In this document: positions 4,774 to 13,249 of the stretch, piece after piece
Layout of the letters: each line of letters opens with the position of its first letter
Numbering within the stretch: position 1 is the stretch's first letter
From: Pseudomonadota bacterium
GTDB taxonomy: Bacteria > Myxococcota_A > Polyangia > Polyangiales > Polyangiaceae
Assembly (NCBI GenBank): GCA_023402175.1
Contig: JAEXCN010000435.1
Coordinates: 1-13,249 of the forward strand
DNA: 13,249 nt
Direction: 5' to 3'
The notes under the pieces: generated by a model
Databases searched by the model: none
What the model was told of the DNA's origin: nothing
Seen by the model: only the letters and a program-made list of their open reading frames with translations
Made by a program: the position numbers and the translations under genes

Positions 4774-7700
4774 ATGCGTCTTCGATCGTTCCTCTTCCTG
4801 ACTGTGTCGCTGTCCGGCGTTGCCCTCGCCGTCGGATGTGGCAGCGGGGGCTCCGGTGAGGGGTCAGTCGTCGAAGTCGACAACGGCTTCGAGTCCGATG
4901 ATCCGAGCGGCCGGAGCGCCGCCGAGCACGGCAGCAAGAACGCCGGTGCGTCGTCGTCGTCCGGCGGCTCGAGCGGCAGTGGTGGTTCGTTCAACCCGGC
5001 GCCCGAAGCACCGGGGGATGCCGTCGACAACGGCGGCGCGGCGCGCGTCGTCGAGGAAGCGGACGTCATCAAGGTCGAAGGCAATCGCCTCTACGCGCTC
5101 TCGCGGTACGGCGGCCTCGCGATCGTCGACATCACGAATCCCGATCAGATGACGCTCCTCGGACGCAAGCGCATCGACGGCGTTCCCTTCGAGATGTACG
5201 TCCAGAACGGCCGCGCGTTCGTCATGCTGAACGAGTTCGGTCGCTGGGTGCAGGACGACGGCAGCCCGTACGGCCAGTGGGTCCAGACGAGCGAGATCCT
5301 CGCGTTCGACGTCTCGAATCCCGCGAACATCAACGAGGTGTCGCACTTCGACGTGCCCGGATCGATCGCCGACTCGCGCATGGTCGGCGACGCGGCCTAC
5401 GTCGTCACGTACGAGAACGGTTGGTGCTGGGGGTGCCAGTCGAGCCCGGCGACCGTCGTCACGAGCTTCAAGGTCGGCAGCGCGATCACGAAGAGCGATC
5501 AGCTCGTCTACAAGTCGCCGAACCAGAACTACGCGTCGTGGCAGCGGAGCGTGAGCGCGACGAACGAGCGGCTCTACATCGCCGGCCCGGAGTGGAGCTG
5601 GACGCCGGGGCAGACGAACGCGAGCTCCATCATCCAGGTGATCGACATCACCGATCCGAGCGGCAAGCTGAAGAAGGGCGCCGACGTGCCCGTCGCCGGT
5701 CAGATCAACAGCCGCTGGCAGATGGACGAATACGCGGGCGTGCTTCGCGTCGTCAGCCAGTTCGGCAACGGCTGGGGCGGCCCGAACGGGCAGATCAACC
5801 CGAAGGTCCAGACCTTCACGGTCACGAGCGCGACGCAGATCACGGCGCTCGGCTCGACGGACCTGAACCTCCCGAAGCCCGAGCAGCTCCGGAGCGTCCG
5901 CTTCGACGGCACGCGCGGCTATGCGATCACCGCGGAGCGAAAGGACCCGCTGTTCACGATCGACCTCTCGAACCCCGCCACGCCGAAGCAGGCTGGCGAG
6001 CTCGAGATGCCGGGCTGGATCTTCCACATGGAGCCGCGTGGCGATCGGCTCGTCGGCTTCGGCTATGACGACACGGCGCCGAGCGCGGCGAACCTCGCGG
6101 TGTCGCTGTTCGACGTCTCGGACCTCACGAAGCCGACGATGCTGAAGCGCGTCTCGTTCGGCTCGGGCTGGTCGCAGCTGCCCGAAGATCAGGACCGGAT
6201 CCACAAGGCCGTTCGCGTCCTCGACGATGCTGGGATGATCCTCGTGCCGTTCGCGAGCTACGGCCGCTGGAACAACGACAAGTGCGAGGCGCCGCAGAGC
6301 GGAATCCAGATCATCGACTACGGCCACGACAGCCTGACGCTCCGAGGGATCGCGCCGCAATGGGGCATGCCCCGGCGCGCGCTCGTCGCGAACGGACGCC
6401 TGCTCGCGATGTCGGATCGCAACGTGACGAGCTTCGACATCACCTCGCGTGATGCTCCGGTGAAGAAGCACGAGCTCGATCTCTCGAATCCCGCCTACCG
6501 GCTCGCGGAGCTGCCGGGCCACATCGCGAGCATCACGAGCGATTGGTGGAGCGGCGAGGTCATGCTCTCGCTGACGCCGAAGGCGAATGCGGACGACGCC
6601 GCCGTGACGGGCAAGCTCTCGCTGGCGTCGCTCGCACCCCAGAACCAGATCTACTGCTCGGGCAAGACGGGCTGGGCGTCGTGGTACGAGGCGCGCCTCT
6701 TCCCGAACGGCAACACCGTCTACGTCACCGTCCCGGTCTACACGTACGACTCGAACTTGCGCGGCGGGAAGCTGATCGCGGCGGCGATCGACGTGTCGAA
6801 CCCGCTGAAGCCGGTCATCACCGGCAAGGCCGAGATGCTCTTCACCGAGCGCGACACCTCCTACGGATATTATGGCTGGTGGGGCGGCGGCTTCTGGGAC
6901 GGCTGGGCGTTCTGGTCGTACTACGGCGGGATGAACGGCTCGCTCGTCGGGTCGGGGCAGGCCGTCGTCCAGGACGGCGCGAAGCTCGCGTACATCGAGA
7001 ACGACTACGAGCCCGTCCAGATCGGCACGCAGAACGGGTACCCGCGCTGGTCGTCGAAGCTTCATCGCCGGATCCACGTCGTCGACTTCACGGCGCCGGC
7101 GCAGCCGACGACCCACGCGATCACGCTCGCGGACAGCCTCGGCTCGTCGCCGCTCCACCTCTACAAGGGGACGGTCCTCACGTCGCGCTGGGTGCAGTCC
7201 ACGAAGAACCCCGACAAGGTCCGCTTCTTCGTCGACCGCGTCGACCTGAAAGGCTCGACGCCGGTGCAGCTCGCGTCGATCAACACGCCGGGATCGCTGC
7301 TGCTCGCCGACGAGTCGTCGAGCCGGTTCGTGACGACCGACTACCACGCGCAGCGGATCTCGATGCCGAATGCGAACTACAGCGACGCCTGGCAGGCCTG
7401 CCGCGATCAGCTCGGCTGGCGCGCCTGGCTCGACTACGAGACGAACGAGTGCATCAGCGTGACCCGCGACTTCAAGCTCGCCGACGTCTCGGACACGAAG
7501 GTGACGCTCCGGCAGACGATGGCCCCGCCGTCGCAGAACATCGCCGGGGTGCAGATCGCGGACGACCGCATCTACGTCACGCGCTACAAGCAGTACGACT
7601 ACTCGAGCAACGCCGGCGCGAGCCCGGGCGGCACGTACCAGCAGCCGAAGGTCCTCGAGGACGGCGGCCTCTGGGCGATCGGCGGCATCCGCGCCGGCCA

Positions 7701-7938
7701 GCTCTCGGTCGTGAGCGAGATGGTCGGTGACGCCGAGTGGCCGCTCGCGGCGCACGGGACGAAGGTTGCGCTCTACACGCAGGGCGGGCTCGCGATCTAC
7801 GACACGGCGGCGCCGAAGCCGACGCTCGTGAGCGAGGCCAACCTCCGCGGCTGGGGCTACAGCTCGCACGTCCTCATGAGCGACACGCGCGCCGTCGCGT
7901 CTCTCGGCGAGTGGGGCCTGCAGACGATCGCGTACTGA
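4774..7938 (+). CDS. Large beta-propeller lipoprotein
   Basis: This 1054-residue exported lipoprotein has a signal peptide (MRLRSFLFLTVSLSGVALAVGC, lipid Cys 22), a Ser/Gly-rich linker to about residue 90, and a long beta-propeller region. VEEADVIKVEGNRLYAL and GGLAIVDITNPDQMTLLG open it, and the motif 'DVSNPxxxxxxG' recurs along the chain (FDVSNPANI, IDLSNPATPKQAG, FDVSDLTKPTML, IDVSNPLKPVITG). This matches the secreted beta-propeller family often annotated PF09826, whose function is unknown; binding of proteins or polysaccharides at the envelope is plausible. The ATG at 4774 has a strong ribosome site (ggaggg, five bases away) and starts the signal peptide; earlier GTG starts would hide it. 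Residues 697-719 are an odd Tyr/Trp/Phe/Gly-rich insertion. Third positions are strongly G/C, as in native highly biased genes. Confidence 0.9.
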   Translation: MRLRSFLFLTVSLSGVALAVGCGSGGSGEGSVVEVDNGFESDDPSGRSAAEHGSKNAGASSSSGGSSGSGGSFNPAPEAPGDAVDNGGAARVVEEADVIKVEGNRLYALSRYGGLAIVDITNPDQMTLLGRKRIDGVPFEMYVQNGRAFVMLNEFGRWVQDDGSPYGQWVQTSEILAFDVSNPANINEVSHFDVPGSIADSRMVGDAAYVVTYENGWCWGCQSSPATVVTSFKVGSAITKSDQLVYKSPNQNYASWQRSVSATNERLYIAGPEWSWTPGQTNASSIIQVIDITDPSGKLKKGADVPVAGQINSRWQMDEYAGVLRVVSQFGNGWGGPNGQINPKVQTFTVTSATQITALGSTDLNLPKPEQLRSVRFDGTRGYAITAERKDPLFTIDLSNPATPKQAGELEMPGWIFHMEPRGDRLVGFGYDDTAPSAANLAVSLFDVSDLTKPTMLKRVSFGSGWSQLPEDQDRIHKAVRVLDDAGMILVPFASYGRWNNDKCEAPQSGIQIIDYGHDSLTLRGIAPQWGMPRRALVANGRLLAMSDRNVTSFDITSRDAPVKKHELDLSNPAYRLAELPGHIASITSDWWSGEVMLSLTPKANADDAAVTGKLSLASLAPQNQIYCSGKTGWASWYEARLFPNGNTVYVTVPVYTYDSNLRGGKLIAAAIDVSNPLKPVITGKAEMLFTERDTSYGYYGWWGGGFWDGWAFWSYYGGMNGSLVGSGQAVVQDGAKLAYIENDYEPVQIGTQNGYPRWSSKLHRRIHVVDFTAPAQPTTHAITLADSLGSSPLHLYKGTVLTSRWVQSTKNPDKVRFFVDRVDLKGSTPVQLASINTPGSLLLADESSSRFVTTDYHAQRISMPNANYSDAWQACRDQLGWRAWLDYETNECISVTRDFKLADVSDTKVTLRQTMAPPSQNIAGVQIADDRIYVTRYKQYDYSSNAGASPGGTYQQPKVLEDGGLWAIGGIRAGQLSVVSEMVGDAEWPLAAHGTKVALYTQGGLAIYDTAAPKPTLVSEANLRGWGYSSHVLMSDTRAVASLGEWGLQTIAY

Positions 7939-7953
7939 CCCAGCGCGCAGGAG

Positions 7954-7984
7954 TCGGCGCACATGCGCGCCGATGGTTCATCGG
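7954..7984 (+). terminator. Overlapping hairpins after the propeller gene
   Basis: Sixteen bases after the stop, tcggcgc (7954-7960) pairs with gcgccga (7967-7973). The second arm overlaps ccgatg (7970-7975), which pairs with catcgg (7979-7984). The two stems exclude each other. No T-run follows, so terminator function is tentative. A third stem, cggacg/cgtccg (8038-8054), lies further down. Confidence 0.35.
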
Positions 7985-8158
7985 ACCCTCAGCTGCTGCG
8001 GGAGGTGCTGACGCTGGGGGGCCTCGACCGCTCGCGTCGGACGCGAAACGTCCGCCGGGGCAATCCGGGCGGCCGCGCGCGGAGGATGGATCGCGAATGC
8101 GCGCGAGGGGCGGCGCCCTCGCTCGCCCGACGGCATGGCCGCTGCAGTCGGGCGCGGC

Positions 8159-9223
8159 ATGCGCACGATCACGCTCGTCTCGCTCGCTCTCGTCGTCTTC
8201 GCCGCAGGTTGCGCGACGGAGACGGCTTCACCGACCCCGAAGATCCGTCGCCCTAGCGGATCGACGACCACGCCCGTCGGCGAAGACAACGACAACGGCG
8301 AGCACGGCAGCAACCAGCCGAGCGGACCCGAAGCGCCGCCCGACGAGGGAAAGGCGATCGGAAGCGAGACGTGGGCAGACGGCAAGGCGATCGACGCGAA
8401 CCTCACGATCTCCGAGGGAGCAAGGGTCGTCATCGCGCCCGGCGCGACGATCACCGTCGCGGCCGGCGTCGCCATCACGATCAAAGGCACGCTCGAGGTC
8501 GCCTCGACGACGACGCACGCGAAGCTCACCGGCATGGGGTGGACCGGCCTCGTCGTCGCGAGCGGCGGCACGCTGAGCGCGGACGGCCTCGACATCGAGA
8601 AGGCCGCCTCCGCGATCTGGACGCAGACCGGGAACAAGGACGCGACGTTCACGAACGGCGTCATCGACGGCGCGACGCCGTTCAAGATGGAGGCGGGTAG
8701 CAAGCTCGCCGTCTCGAAGTCGAACGTGAGAGCCACGGCGGGCAGCGCGATCGCCGGCACGTTCACGGCTTCGTACATGGAGTACGACAAGGGCACGTCG
8801 GGCGGCCTCACGCTGAACGATCCCGTAGGGTCGATGACGATCTCGGACTCGATCCTGAAGGGCGCCGGCGGCGGCGACTACGTCATCTCGTCGGCCGGTA
8901 AGCTGATCAAGCTCGAATATACGACGATCAGCGGCTCGCATTGCGGCCTCCACTTCACGGCGGTCGACCAGTTCCAGCTCGATCACGTGTCCGACGATAC
9001 GAACTCCTACGGCGCGATGCTCTATGGCTCGGGTGCCGGGCCGCACTCGATCGTCTCGTCGAACATCCGGAGCACCGACAAGGACCTCGACATGCAAGGC
9101 ACCAACGGCCCGCTCTCCGTCGAGAAATCGTTCACCGGCGGGAAGAACACGCTCGCGGGGAACGCCAAGGTCACCAACGCAGCCGCCCAGCCGATCCCGG
9201 ACGCGAAACCCCGCGCCCAATAG
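8159..9223 (+). CDS. Lipoprotein with right-handed beta-helix-like domain
   Basis: This 354-residue predicted lipoprotein starts MRTITLVSLALVVFAAGC (lipid Cys 18), followed by a Pro/Thr/Asn-rich linker. From about residue 80 to the end it is built of short strand-turn repeats rich in Val, Ile, Ser, Thr, Gly and Asn (ARVVIAPGATITVAAGVAITIKGTLEV, then GLVVASGGTLSADGLDIEKA, then GSMTISDSILKGAGGGDYVIS). This is the pattern of right-handed parallel beta-helix proteins of the pectate-lyase type, which often bind or cut polysaccharides. I see no catalytic set, so only the fold is called. ATG 8159 was chosen because it starts the signal peptide; ATG 8135 would add MAAAVGRG. Neither start has a clear ribosome site. 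It follows the propeller lipoprotein in the same direction after 220 bp containing hairpins, so separate transcription is likely. Confidence 0.8.
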   Translation: MRTITLVSLALVVFAAGCATETASPTPKIRRPSGSTTTPVGEDNDNGEHGSNQPSGPEAPPDEGKAIGSETWADGKAIDANLTISEGARVVIAPGATITVAAGVAITIKGTLEVASTTTHAKLTGMGWTGLVVASGGTLSADGLDIEKAASAIWTQTGNKDATFTNGVIDGATPFKMEAGSKLAVSKSNVRATAGSAIAGTFTASYMEYDKGTSGGLTLNDPVGSMTISDSILKGAGGGDYVISSAGKLIKLEYTTISGSHCGLHFTAVDQFQLDHVSDDTNSYGAMLYGSGAGPHSIVSSNIRSTDKDLDMQGTNGPLSVEKSFTGGKNTLAGNAKVTNAAAQPIPDAKPRAQ

Positions 9224-9309
9224 GCGAGGCCGGTCCGCGCGCGCTCGAGCTTGCTTCGCACCCAGGCCGCATTGACCCTGCGCGGGCGCTCCCGCACGCT
9301 GGGCGGTCC

Positions 9310-9969
9310 ATGGCATCCAAGAAAGAGTCGGGTCCGCTCCGCGGAGCGAAGTTGATCAAGAAGGCCCTCGAGGTCGGAAAGGACCGCGTCCTCGCGGCGC
9401 CGGAGCCCATGCCGGCCTCGCTCGCCCGGAAGATGAAGCTTCCGAACGGCGAGTCGCTGTCGCCTGCGCTGAAGGAGCTGCTGCTCGCAGACACGGTGTG
9501 GATCGGCATCGACTACGACGACGAGGAGGGCGAAATCGAATCGGCGTCGCTCGAGGACGTTGTCGAGGAGGCCTTCGGCGAAGACGCGGTGCCGGCGTTC
9601 GGCGAAGCCTACGAGCTGCTCGGTGAGGACGTCGTTGCATTCGGTGCCGAGGATCTCTCGCGCCCGGCATGCCTCTACATCGGTGAGGTCGACGAGGCAG
9701 GGGAGTATCCGGTCCTGCAGCTCGCCTACGAGTCGGGCAAGGCGCGCATCGGCGGGTTCATCCCGTTCGACGTCTGGCTCGCGCAGGAGCTCGGAGCGCT
9801 CGAGCGCGGGAAGGACATCGGCGAGGTTCCTCCGGACTACGCGGCGCTGCCGAAGGCGCTTGCCGAATCGAACTTCGACGGGCGCATCGTCTTCGAGCCG
9901 AAGGCCGGCGAAGCGGAAGCTGCCGACGACGAGGACGAGGACGCGACCGAGAACGACGACGAAGGCTGA
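9310..9969 (+). CDS. Acidic cytoplasmic protein, SMI1/KNR4 (SUKH)-like
   Basis: This 219-residue protein has no signal peptide or membrane segment. The N-terminus is basic (MASKKESG, RGAKLIKKALEVGKDR), the middle resembles the SUKH fold, and the last 20 residues are almost all Glu/Asp. SUKH-like signs are LPNGESLSPALKELLLAD (residues 44-61), an acidic segment around 69-92, and DEAGEYPVLQLAYESG (128-143) followed by a hydrophobic helix (FIPFDVWLAQELG). In other bacteria SUKH proteins are often immunity proteins against secreted toxins, but many copies in large genomes have unknown roles, and no toxin gene is adjacent here. ATG 9310 is the first start giving a protein-like N-terminus; upstream in-frame sequence is Arg-rich and antisense-like. 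Its stop lies nine bases from the stop of the convergent kinase gene. The family assignment is by eye and moderate. Confidence 0.75.
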   Translation: MASKKESGPLRGAKLIKKALEVGKDRVLAAPEPMPASLARKMKLPNGESLSPALKELLLADTVWIGIDYDDEEGEIESASLEDVVEEAFGEDAVPAFGEAYELLGEDVVAFGAEDLSRPACLYIGEVDEAGEYPVLQLAYESGKARIGGFIPFDVWLAQELGALERGKDIGEVPPDYAALPKALAESNFDGRIVFEPKAGEAEAADDEDEDATENDDEG

Positions 9970-9978
9970 GAGCGGCGG

Positions 9979-11343
<1,365 letters not shown>

Positions 11344-11369
11344 GGCGAGCTCCAGCGTAGCGCTTGTGG

Positions 11370-11404
11370 CCGGCAGCCGGTCAACTCCGGTCGACGGCGG
11401 CCGG
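11370..11404. promoter_or_regulatory. Imperfect palindrome between kinase and lipoprotein genes
   Basis: ccggc-a-gcc-g-gtc (11370-11382) faces gac-ggc-g-gccgg (11393-11404) with one mismatch and one bulge. It lies in the middle of the 127-bp divergent gap, where one bound regulator could affect both genes. Confidence 0.25.
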
Positions 11405-11470
11405 ACGGATGTGTGGGCCATGAGCGCCTGCTGGCATCCTTCCGGCTCCCGCGGCATGCTGCATTCGTCG

Positions 11471-12508
11471 ATGTCGAGCCTTCGCGGCCTCTTGCTCTTC
11501 TCCTGCTTTGCCGGCGCGATCGTCGTCTCGGCGTGCGGCGAAGACCCTCCGGCGACGGTGCTCCAGCCGCTCGATTTCACGAGGCCGGAAGGGGAGATCG
11601 CGGAGTTCGACCGGAACTCCCTCGTCGATCCGGCGGCCTTCACCGACACCGAGACGCTCGACGTCGGTGCCGTGCAGCGTTTCCTCGGCAAGACGCCCTA
11701 TGAGCGCCCGAGCTTCCTCGAGACCTATCAATCGAACGGCGTCCGCGCGGCCGACGCGATCGTCGACATCGCGCGGCAATACCGGATCAATCCGCTCGTC
11801 TTCCTCGTCTACGCGGAGATCACCCAGGGGCTCGTCGGAGAGCGCAACTACCCGTTCCCGCCCGAGCGCGTCGAGTACGTCTTCGGCTGCGGGTGCCTGC
11901 AGGCGAACAACTGCCTTCCCGCGCTCGCCGGGTTCGATCGCCAGATCGACTGCCTCGGCCGAGCGCTCCGGACGGCGATCGACGAGATCAAAGCTGACGA
12001 GCAGACGACGACCGGCTGGGGCCCGGACATCCCGAGGCTCACGCTCGACAACGTCAAGATCACGCCCGCGAACGACGCGACCGCGGCGCTCTACGACCGG
12101 ACGCCGAGGGTCGCGGAAGGCCAGACCGGCGGGACGTGGATCTTCTGGAACGTGTGGAACCTCTACGCGTCGAAGCTCGACTATGCAGGGCCGATCGGGT
12201 TCACCGACGGGCGCTGGATCGGCGAGCCGTGTCAGACGGCGGCGATGTGCAGCGGCGTCGACGGCGCGATCTGCGCGGACAACTACCCCGACGGCTTGTG
12301 CACGGTCGCGTGCACGGGGCAGTGCCCGACGCAGCCGTCGCGACCGGAGAGCTTCTGCGCGAAGTTCCCCGACGGCGGCTATTGCCTGCCGGTCTGCAAT
12401 CCCGCAGCGCCGACGTGCCGTCAGGGCTATTCGTGCGTGCGCGTCGCGGGCGTCGGCTCGGGCGACTCGAAGCACGTCTGCTCGCCGGAGCCGGGCGCGG
12501 GCGGCTGA
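11471..12508 (+). CDS. Lipoprotein with lysozyme-like domain and Cys-rich C-terminus
   Basis: This 345-residue predicted lipoprotein starts MSSLRGLLLFSCFAGAIVVSAC (lipid Cys 22). Residues about 65-210 resemble lysozyme-like/transglycosylase domains of surface proteins: VQRFLGKTPY, SFLETYQSNGVRAADAIVDIARQYRINPLVFLVYAEITQGLV, then ITPANDATAALYDRTP followed by WNVWNLYAS. Glu 116 sits where the catalytic acid of that fold is expected. Such enzymes cut peptidoglycan or related glycans. Residues 254-345 are a Cys-rich module (CQTAAMC, CADNYPDGLC, CLPVCNP, CRQGYSC) common in myxobacterial secreted proteins. ATG 11471 gives the cleanest signal; ATG 11456 and 11420 only lengthen it, and no strong ribosome site decides. 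It is divergent from the kinase gene. Enzyme activity is inferred from motif order alone, and a binding-only role is possible. Confidence 0.8.
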   Translation: MSSLRGLLLFSCFAGAIVVSACGEDPPATVLQPLDFTRPEGEIAEFDRNSLVDPAAFTDTETLDVGAVQRFLGKTPYERPSFLETYQSNGVRAADAIVDIARQYRINPLVFLVYAEITQGLVGERNYPFPPERVEYVFGCGCLQANNCLPALAGFDRQIDCLGRALRTAIDEIKADEQTTTGWGPDIPRLTLDNVKITPANDATAALYDRTPRVAEGQTGGTWIFWNVWNLYASKLDYAGPIGFTDGRWIGEPCQTAAMCSGVDGAICADNYPDGLCTVACTGQCPTQPSRPESFCAKFPDGGYCLPVCNPAAPTCRQGYSCVRVAGVGSGDSKHVCSPEPGAGG

Positions 12509-12515
12509 AAGGACA

Positions 12516-12543
12516 CGGCGCTGACGCGCGCGCGTTGGCGCCG
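12516..12543 (+). terminator. Strong GC hairpin after the lysozyme-like gene
   Basis: cggcgc (12516-12521) pairs with gcgccg (12538-12543). Inside it, two G-U pairs and the self-complementary acgcgcgcgcgt continue the stem. It starts eight bases after the stop codon. No T-run follows. Confidence 0.45.
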
Positions 12544-12619
12544 GAGTACGACCTTCGGTCACGACGACGTGCGCGCGAGCGATGGCGCGAGATGTGATCG
12601 CGAGCGGGCACGCGATCGC

Positions 12620-12625
12620 TATAGT
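12620..12625 (+). promoter_or_regulatory. Possible -10 element before the FTP protease gene
   Basis: TATAGT in the context gcTATAGTcc matches five of six -10 bases and stands out in GC-rich DNA 83 bases before the ATG. No good -35 box lies 16-18 bp upstream, so this is weak. Confidence 0.25.
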
Positions 12626-12707
12626 CCGCCGTCGCGATTCTTCGTCGCGTGTAAATCGGAGTCGCTTCACCGTGCGAACGCGCGGATTTCGTCTCGATCG
12701 AGGTGGC

Positions 12708-13249
12708 ATGCTCTCAAGAAGATTTCTCCGGGGAGGCGCCGTCGTCGGCGCCACGTCCTTGCTCGCCCTAGCGTACGCATGGCGGTCGCCCGGCGCCGCG
12801 CCTCCGGCACCAGCGGGCGAGGCACCTACGGTCGAGCTCGCCGGGCCTTCGCCTCTCGTGGTGGCGACGAAGGCGGCATCGTCGTCGTCCCACGATCCTG
12901 CTCCGGAACCCTCCGTGCGTTCGGAGGCGCCGGCGACGAAGGTCGCCCAGAGCGTCGCGTCCCGGCGCGCGACGCGGGCGGCGCGCTCGCACTTGCGTGC
13001 CCTTGCATCGACGTACGGGCTCGAGGCGCGCGACGTCGAAGCGCTCGAGCATCGCGACACCTTCGTCGGTGGTGAGGACGGCGCGCGCATCGTTCGCTTC
13101 CGCCAGGTCCTCGCCGGTCGAGCCGTCCTCGGGCGCGAGGTGAGCGTCGTCCTGGATGCGAAGGGCGGGCTCGCGGGCGTCACGGGCCGCCTCGCGCCGT
13201 CGATCGCGCTCCGTCGCGCCGAGCTCGCCGAGGCGCGCGCCCTGCGGAG
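12708..13249 (+). CDS. Secreted metalloprotease precursor, FTP propeptide (3' partial)
   Basis: The frame is open from ATG 12708 to the window end (180 codons seen), so only the N-terminus is present. MLSRRFLRGGAVVGATSLLALAYA is a signal peptide with paired arginines, reminiscent of but not matching the Tat consensus (the Phe is one residue early). A Pro/Ala/Ser-rich linker runs to about residue 80. Residues about 93-165 (HLRALASTYGLEARDVEAL, then ARIVRFRQVLAGRAVLGREVSVVLDAKGGLAGVTGRLAP) match the fungalysin/thermolysin propeptide (FTP) domain, which folds and inhibits M4 or M36 zinc proteases until secretion. The catalytic HExxH part must lie downstream. A ribosome site (gaggtg) precedes the ATG by three to four bases. 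Third codon positions are nearly all G/C. For a predator, a secreted protease is an expected weapon or nutrient enzyme. Confidence 0.85.
   Translation, partial: MLSRRFLRGGAVVGATSLLALAYAWRSPGAAPPAPAGEAPTVELAGPSPLVVATKAASSSSHDPAPEPSVRSEAPATKVAQSVASRRATRAARSHLRALASTYGLEARDVEALEHRDTFVGGEDGARIVRFRQVLAGRAVLGREVSVVLDAKGGLAGVTGRLAPSIALRRAELAEARALR

Noticed and set aside
4864..7962. Minus-strand ORF of 1032 residues opposite the propeller gene
   Set aside because: An Arg-rich shadow in register with a strongly GC3-biased gene; the plus frame has a signal peptide, ribosome site and family motifs.
7963..8256. Plus-strand ORF of 97 residues between the two lipoprotein genes
   Set aside because: Arg-rich, overlaps the signal peptide region of the next gene in another frame, and begins inside a hairpin.
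11381..13183. Minus-strand ORF of 600 residues over the lysozyme-like and protease genes
   Set aside because: It crosses two convincing plus-strand genes and the gap between them, and is Arg/Ala-rich without motifs.

Overview
The window reads as chromosomal DNA from a high-GC predatory myxobacterium, most likely of the Polyangiales/Sorangiineae type. The evidence is a MYXO-CTERM tail (Cys-Ser-Cys, hydrophobic stretch, Arg cluster) on the first gene, Asp-Ala-Gly linkers, Cys-rich repeats with FG-GAP units, several predicted lipoproteins, and a Hanks-type kinase with a C-terminal membrane anchor. I see no rRNA, tRNA, CRISPR array, insertion sequence or phage gene.

Layout. (1) 3-1580 (+): the 3' part of a large surface protein, with FG-GAP repeats, five 55-residue Cys-rich repeats, a Pro/Asp linker and a MYXO-CTERM sorting tail; its start lies outside the window. 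(2) 1581-3684: a weakly coding, less GC-rich stretch. It holds a 374-bp gap with a hairpin, a small Cys-containing ORF (1955-2314), two tandem hairpin repeats (2413-2509), a doubtful minus-strand ORF (2490-2765), a small lipoprotein (2862-3389), and an open frame without a start codon that looks like the 3' end of a broken gene (3421-3684, minus). (3) 3749-4431 (minus): a Phd/VapC-type toxin-antitoxin operon with a 4-nt ATGA overlap. (4) 4774-7938 and 8159-9223 (+): a large beta-propeller lipoprotein and a beta-helix-like lipoprotein. (5) 9310-9969 (+): an acidic cytoplasmic SMI1/KNR4-like protein, convergent at 9 bp with a membrane-anchored Ser/Thr kinase (9979-11343, minus). (6) 11471-12508 (+): a lipoprotein with a lysozyme-like domain and a Cys-rich C-terminus, divergent from the kinase. 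(7) 12708 to the window end (+): the N-terminal part of a secreted metalloprotease carrying an FTP propeptide domain.

The shared theme is the cell envelope and exterior: six of the thirteen gene-like entries carry export or surface signals. The toxin-antitoxin pair beside a broken gene is the only clear accessory module. No operon ties the envelope genes together, so a common system is not shown. The items I find least explained are the tandem hairpin repeat at 2413-2509, the start-less reading frame at 3421-3684, and the small two-cysteine lipoprotein at 2862-3389.
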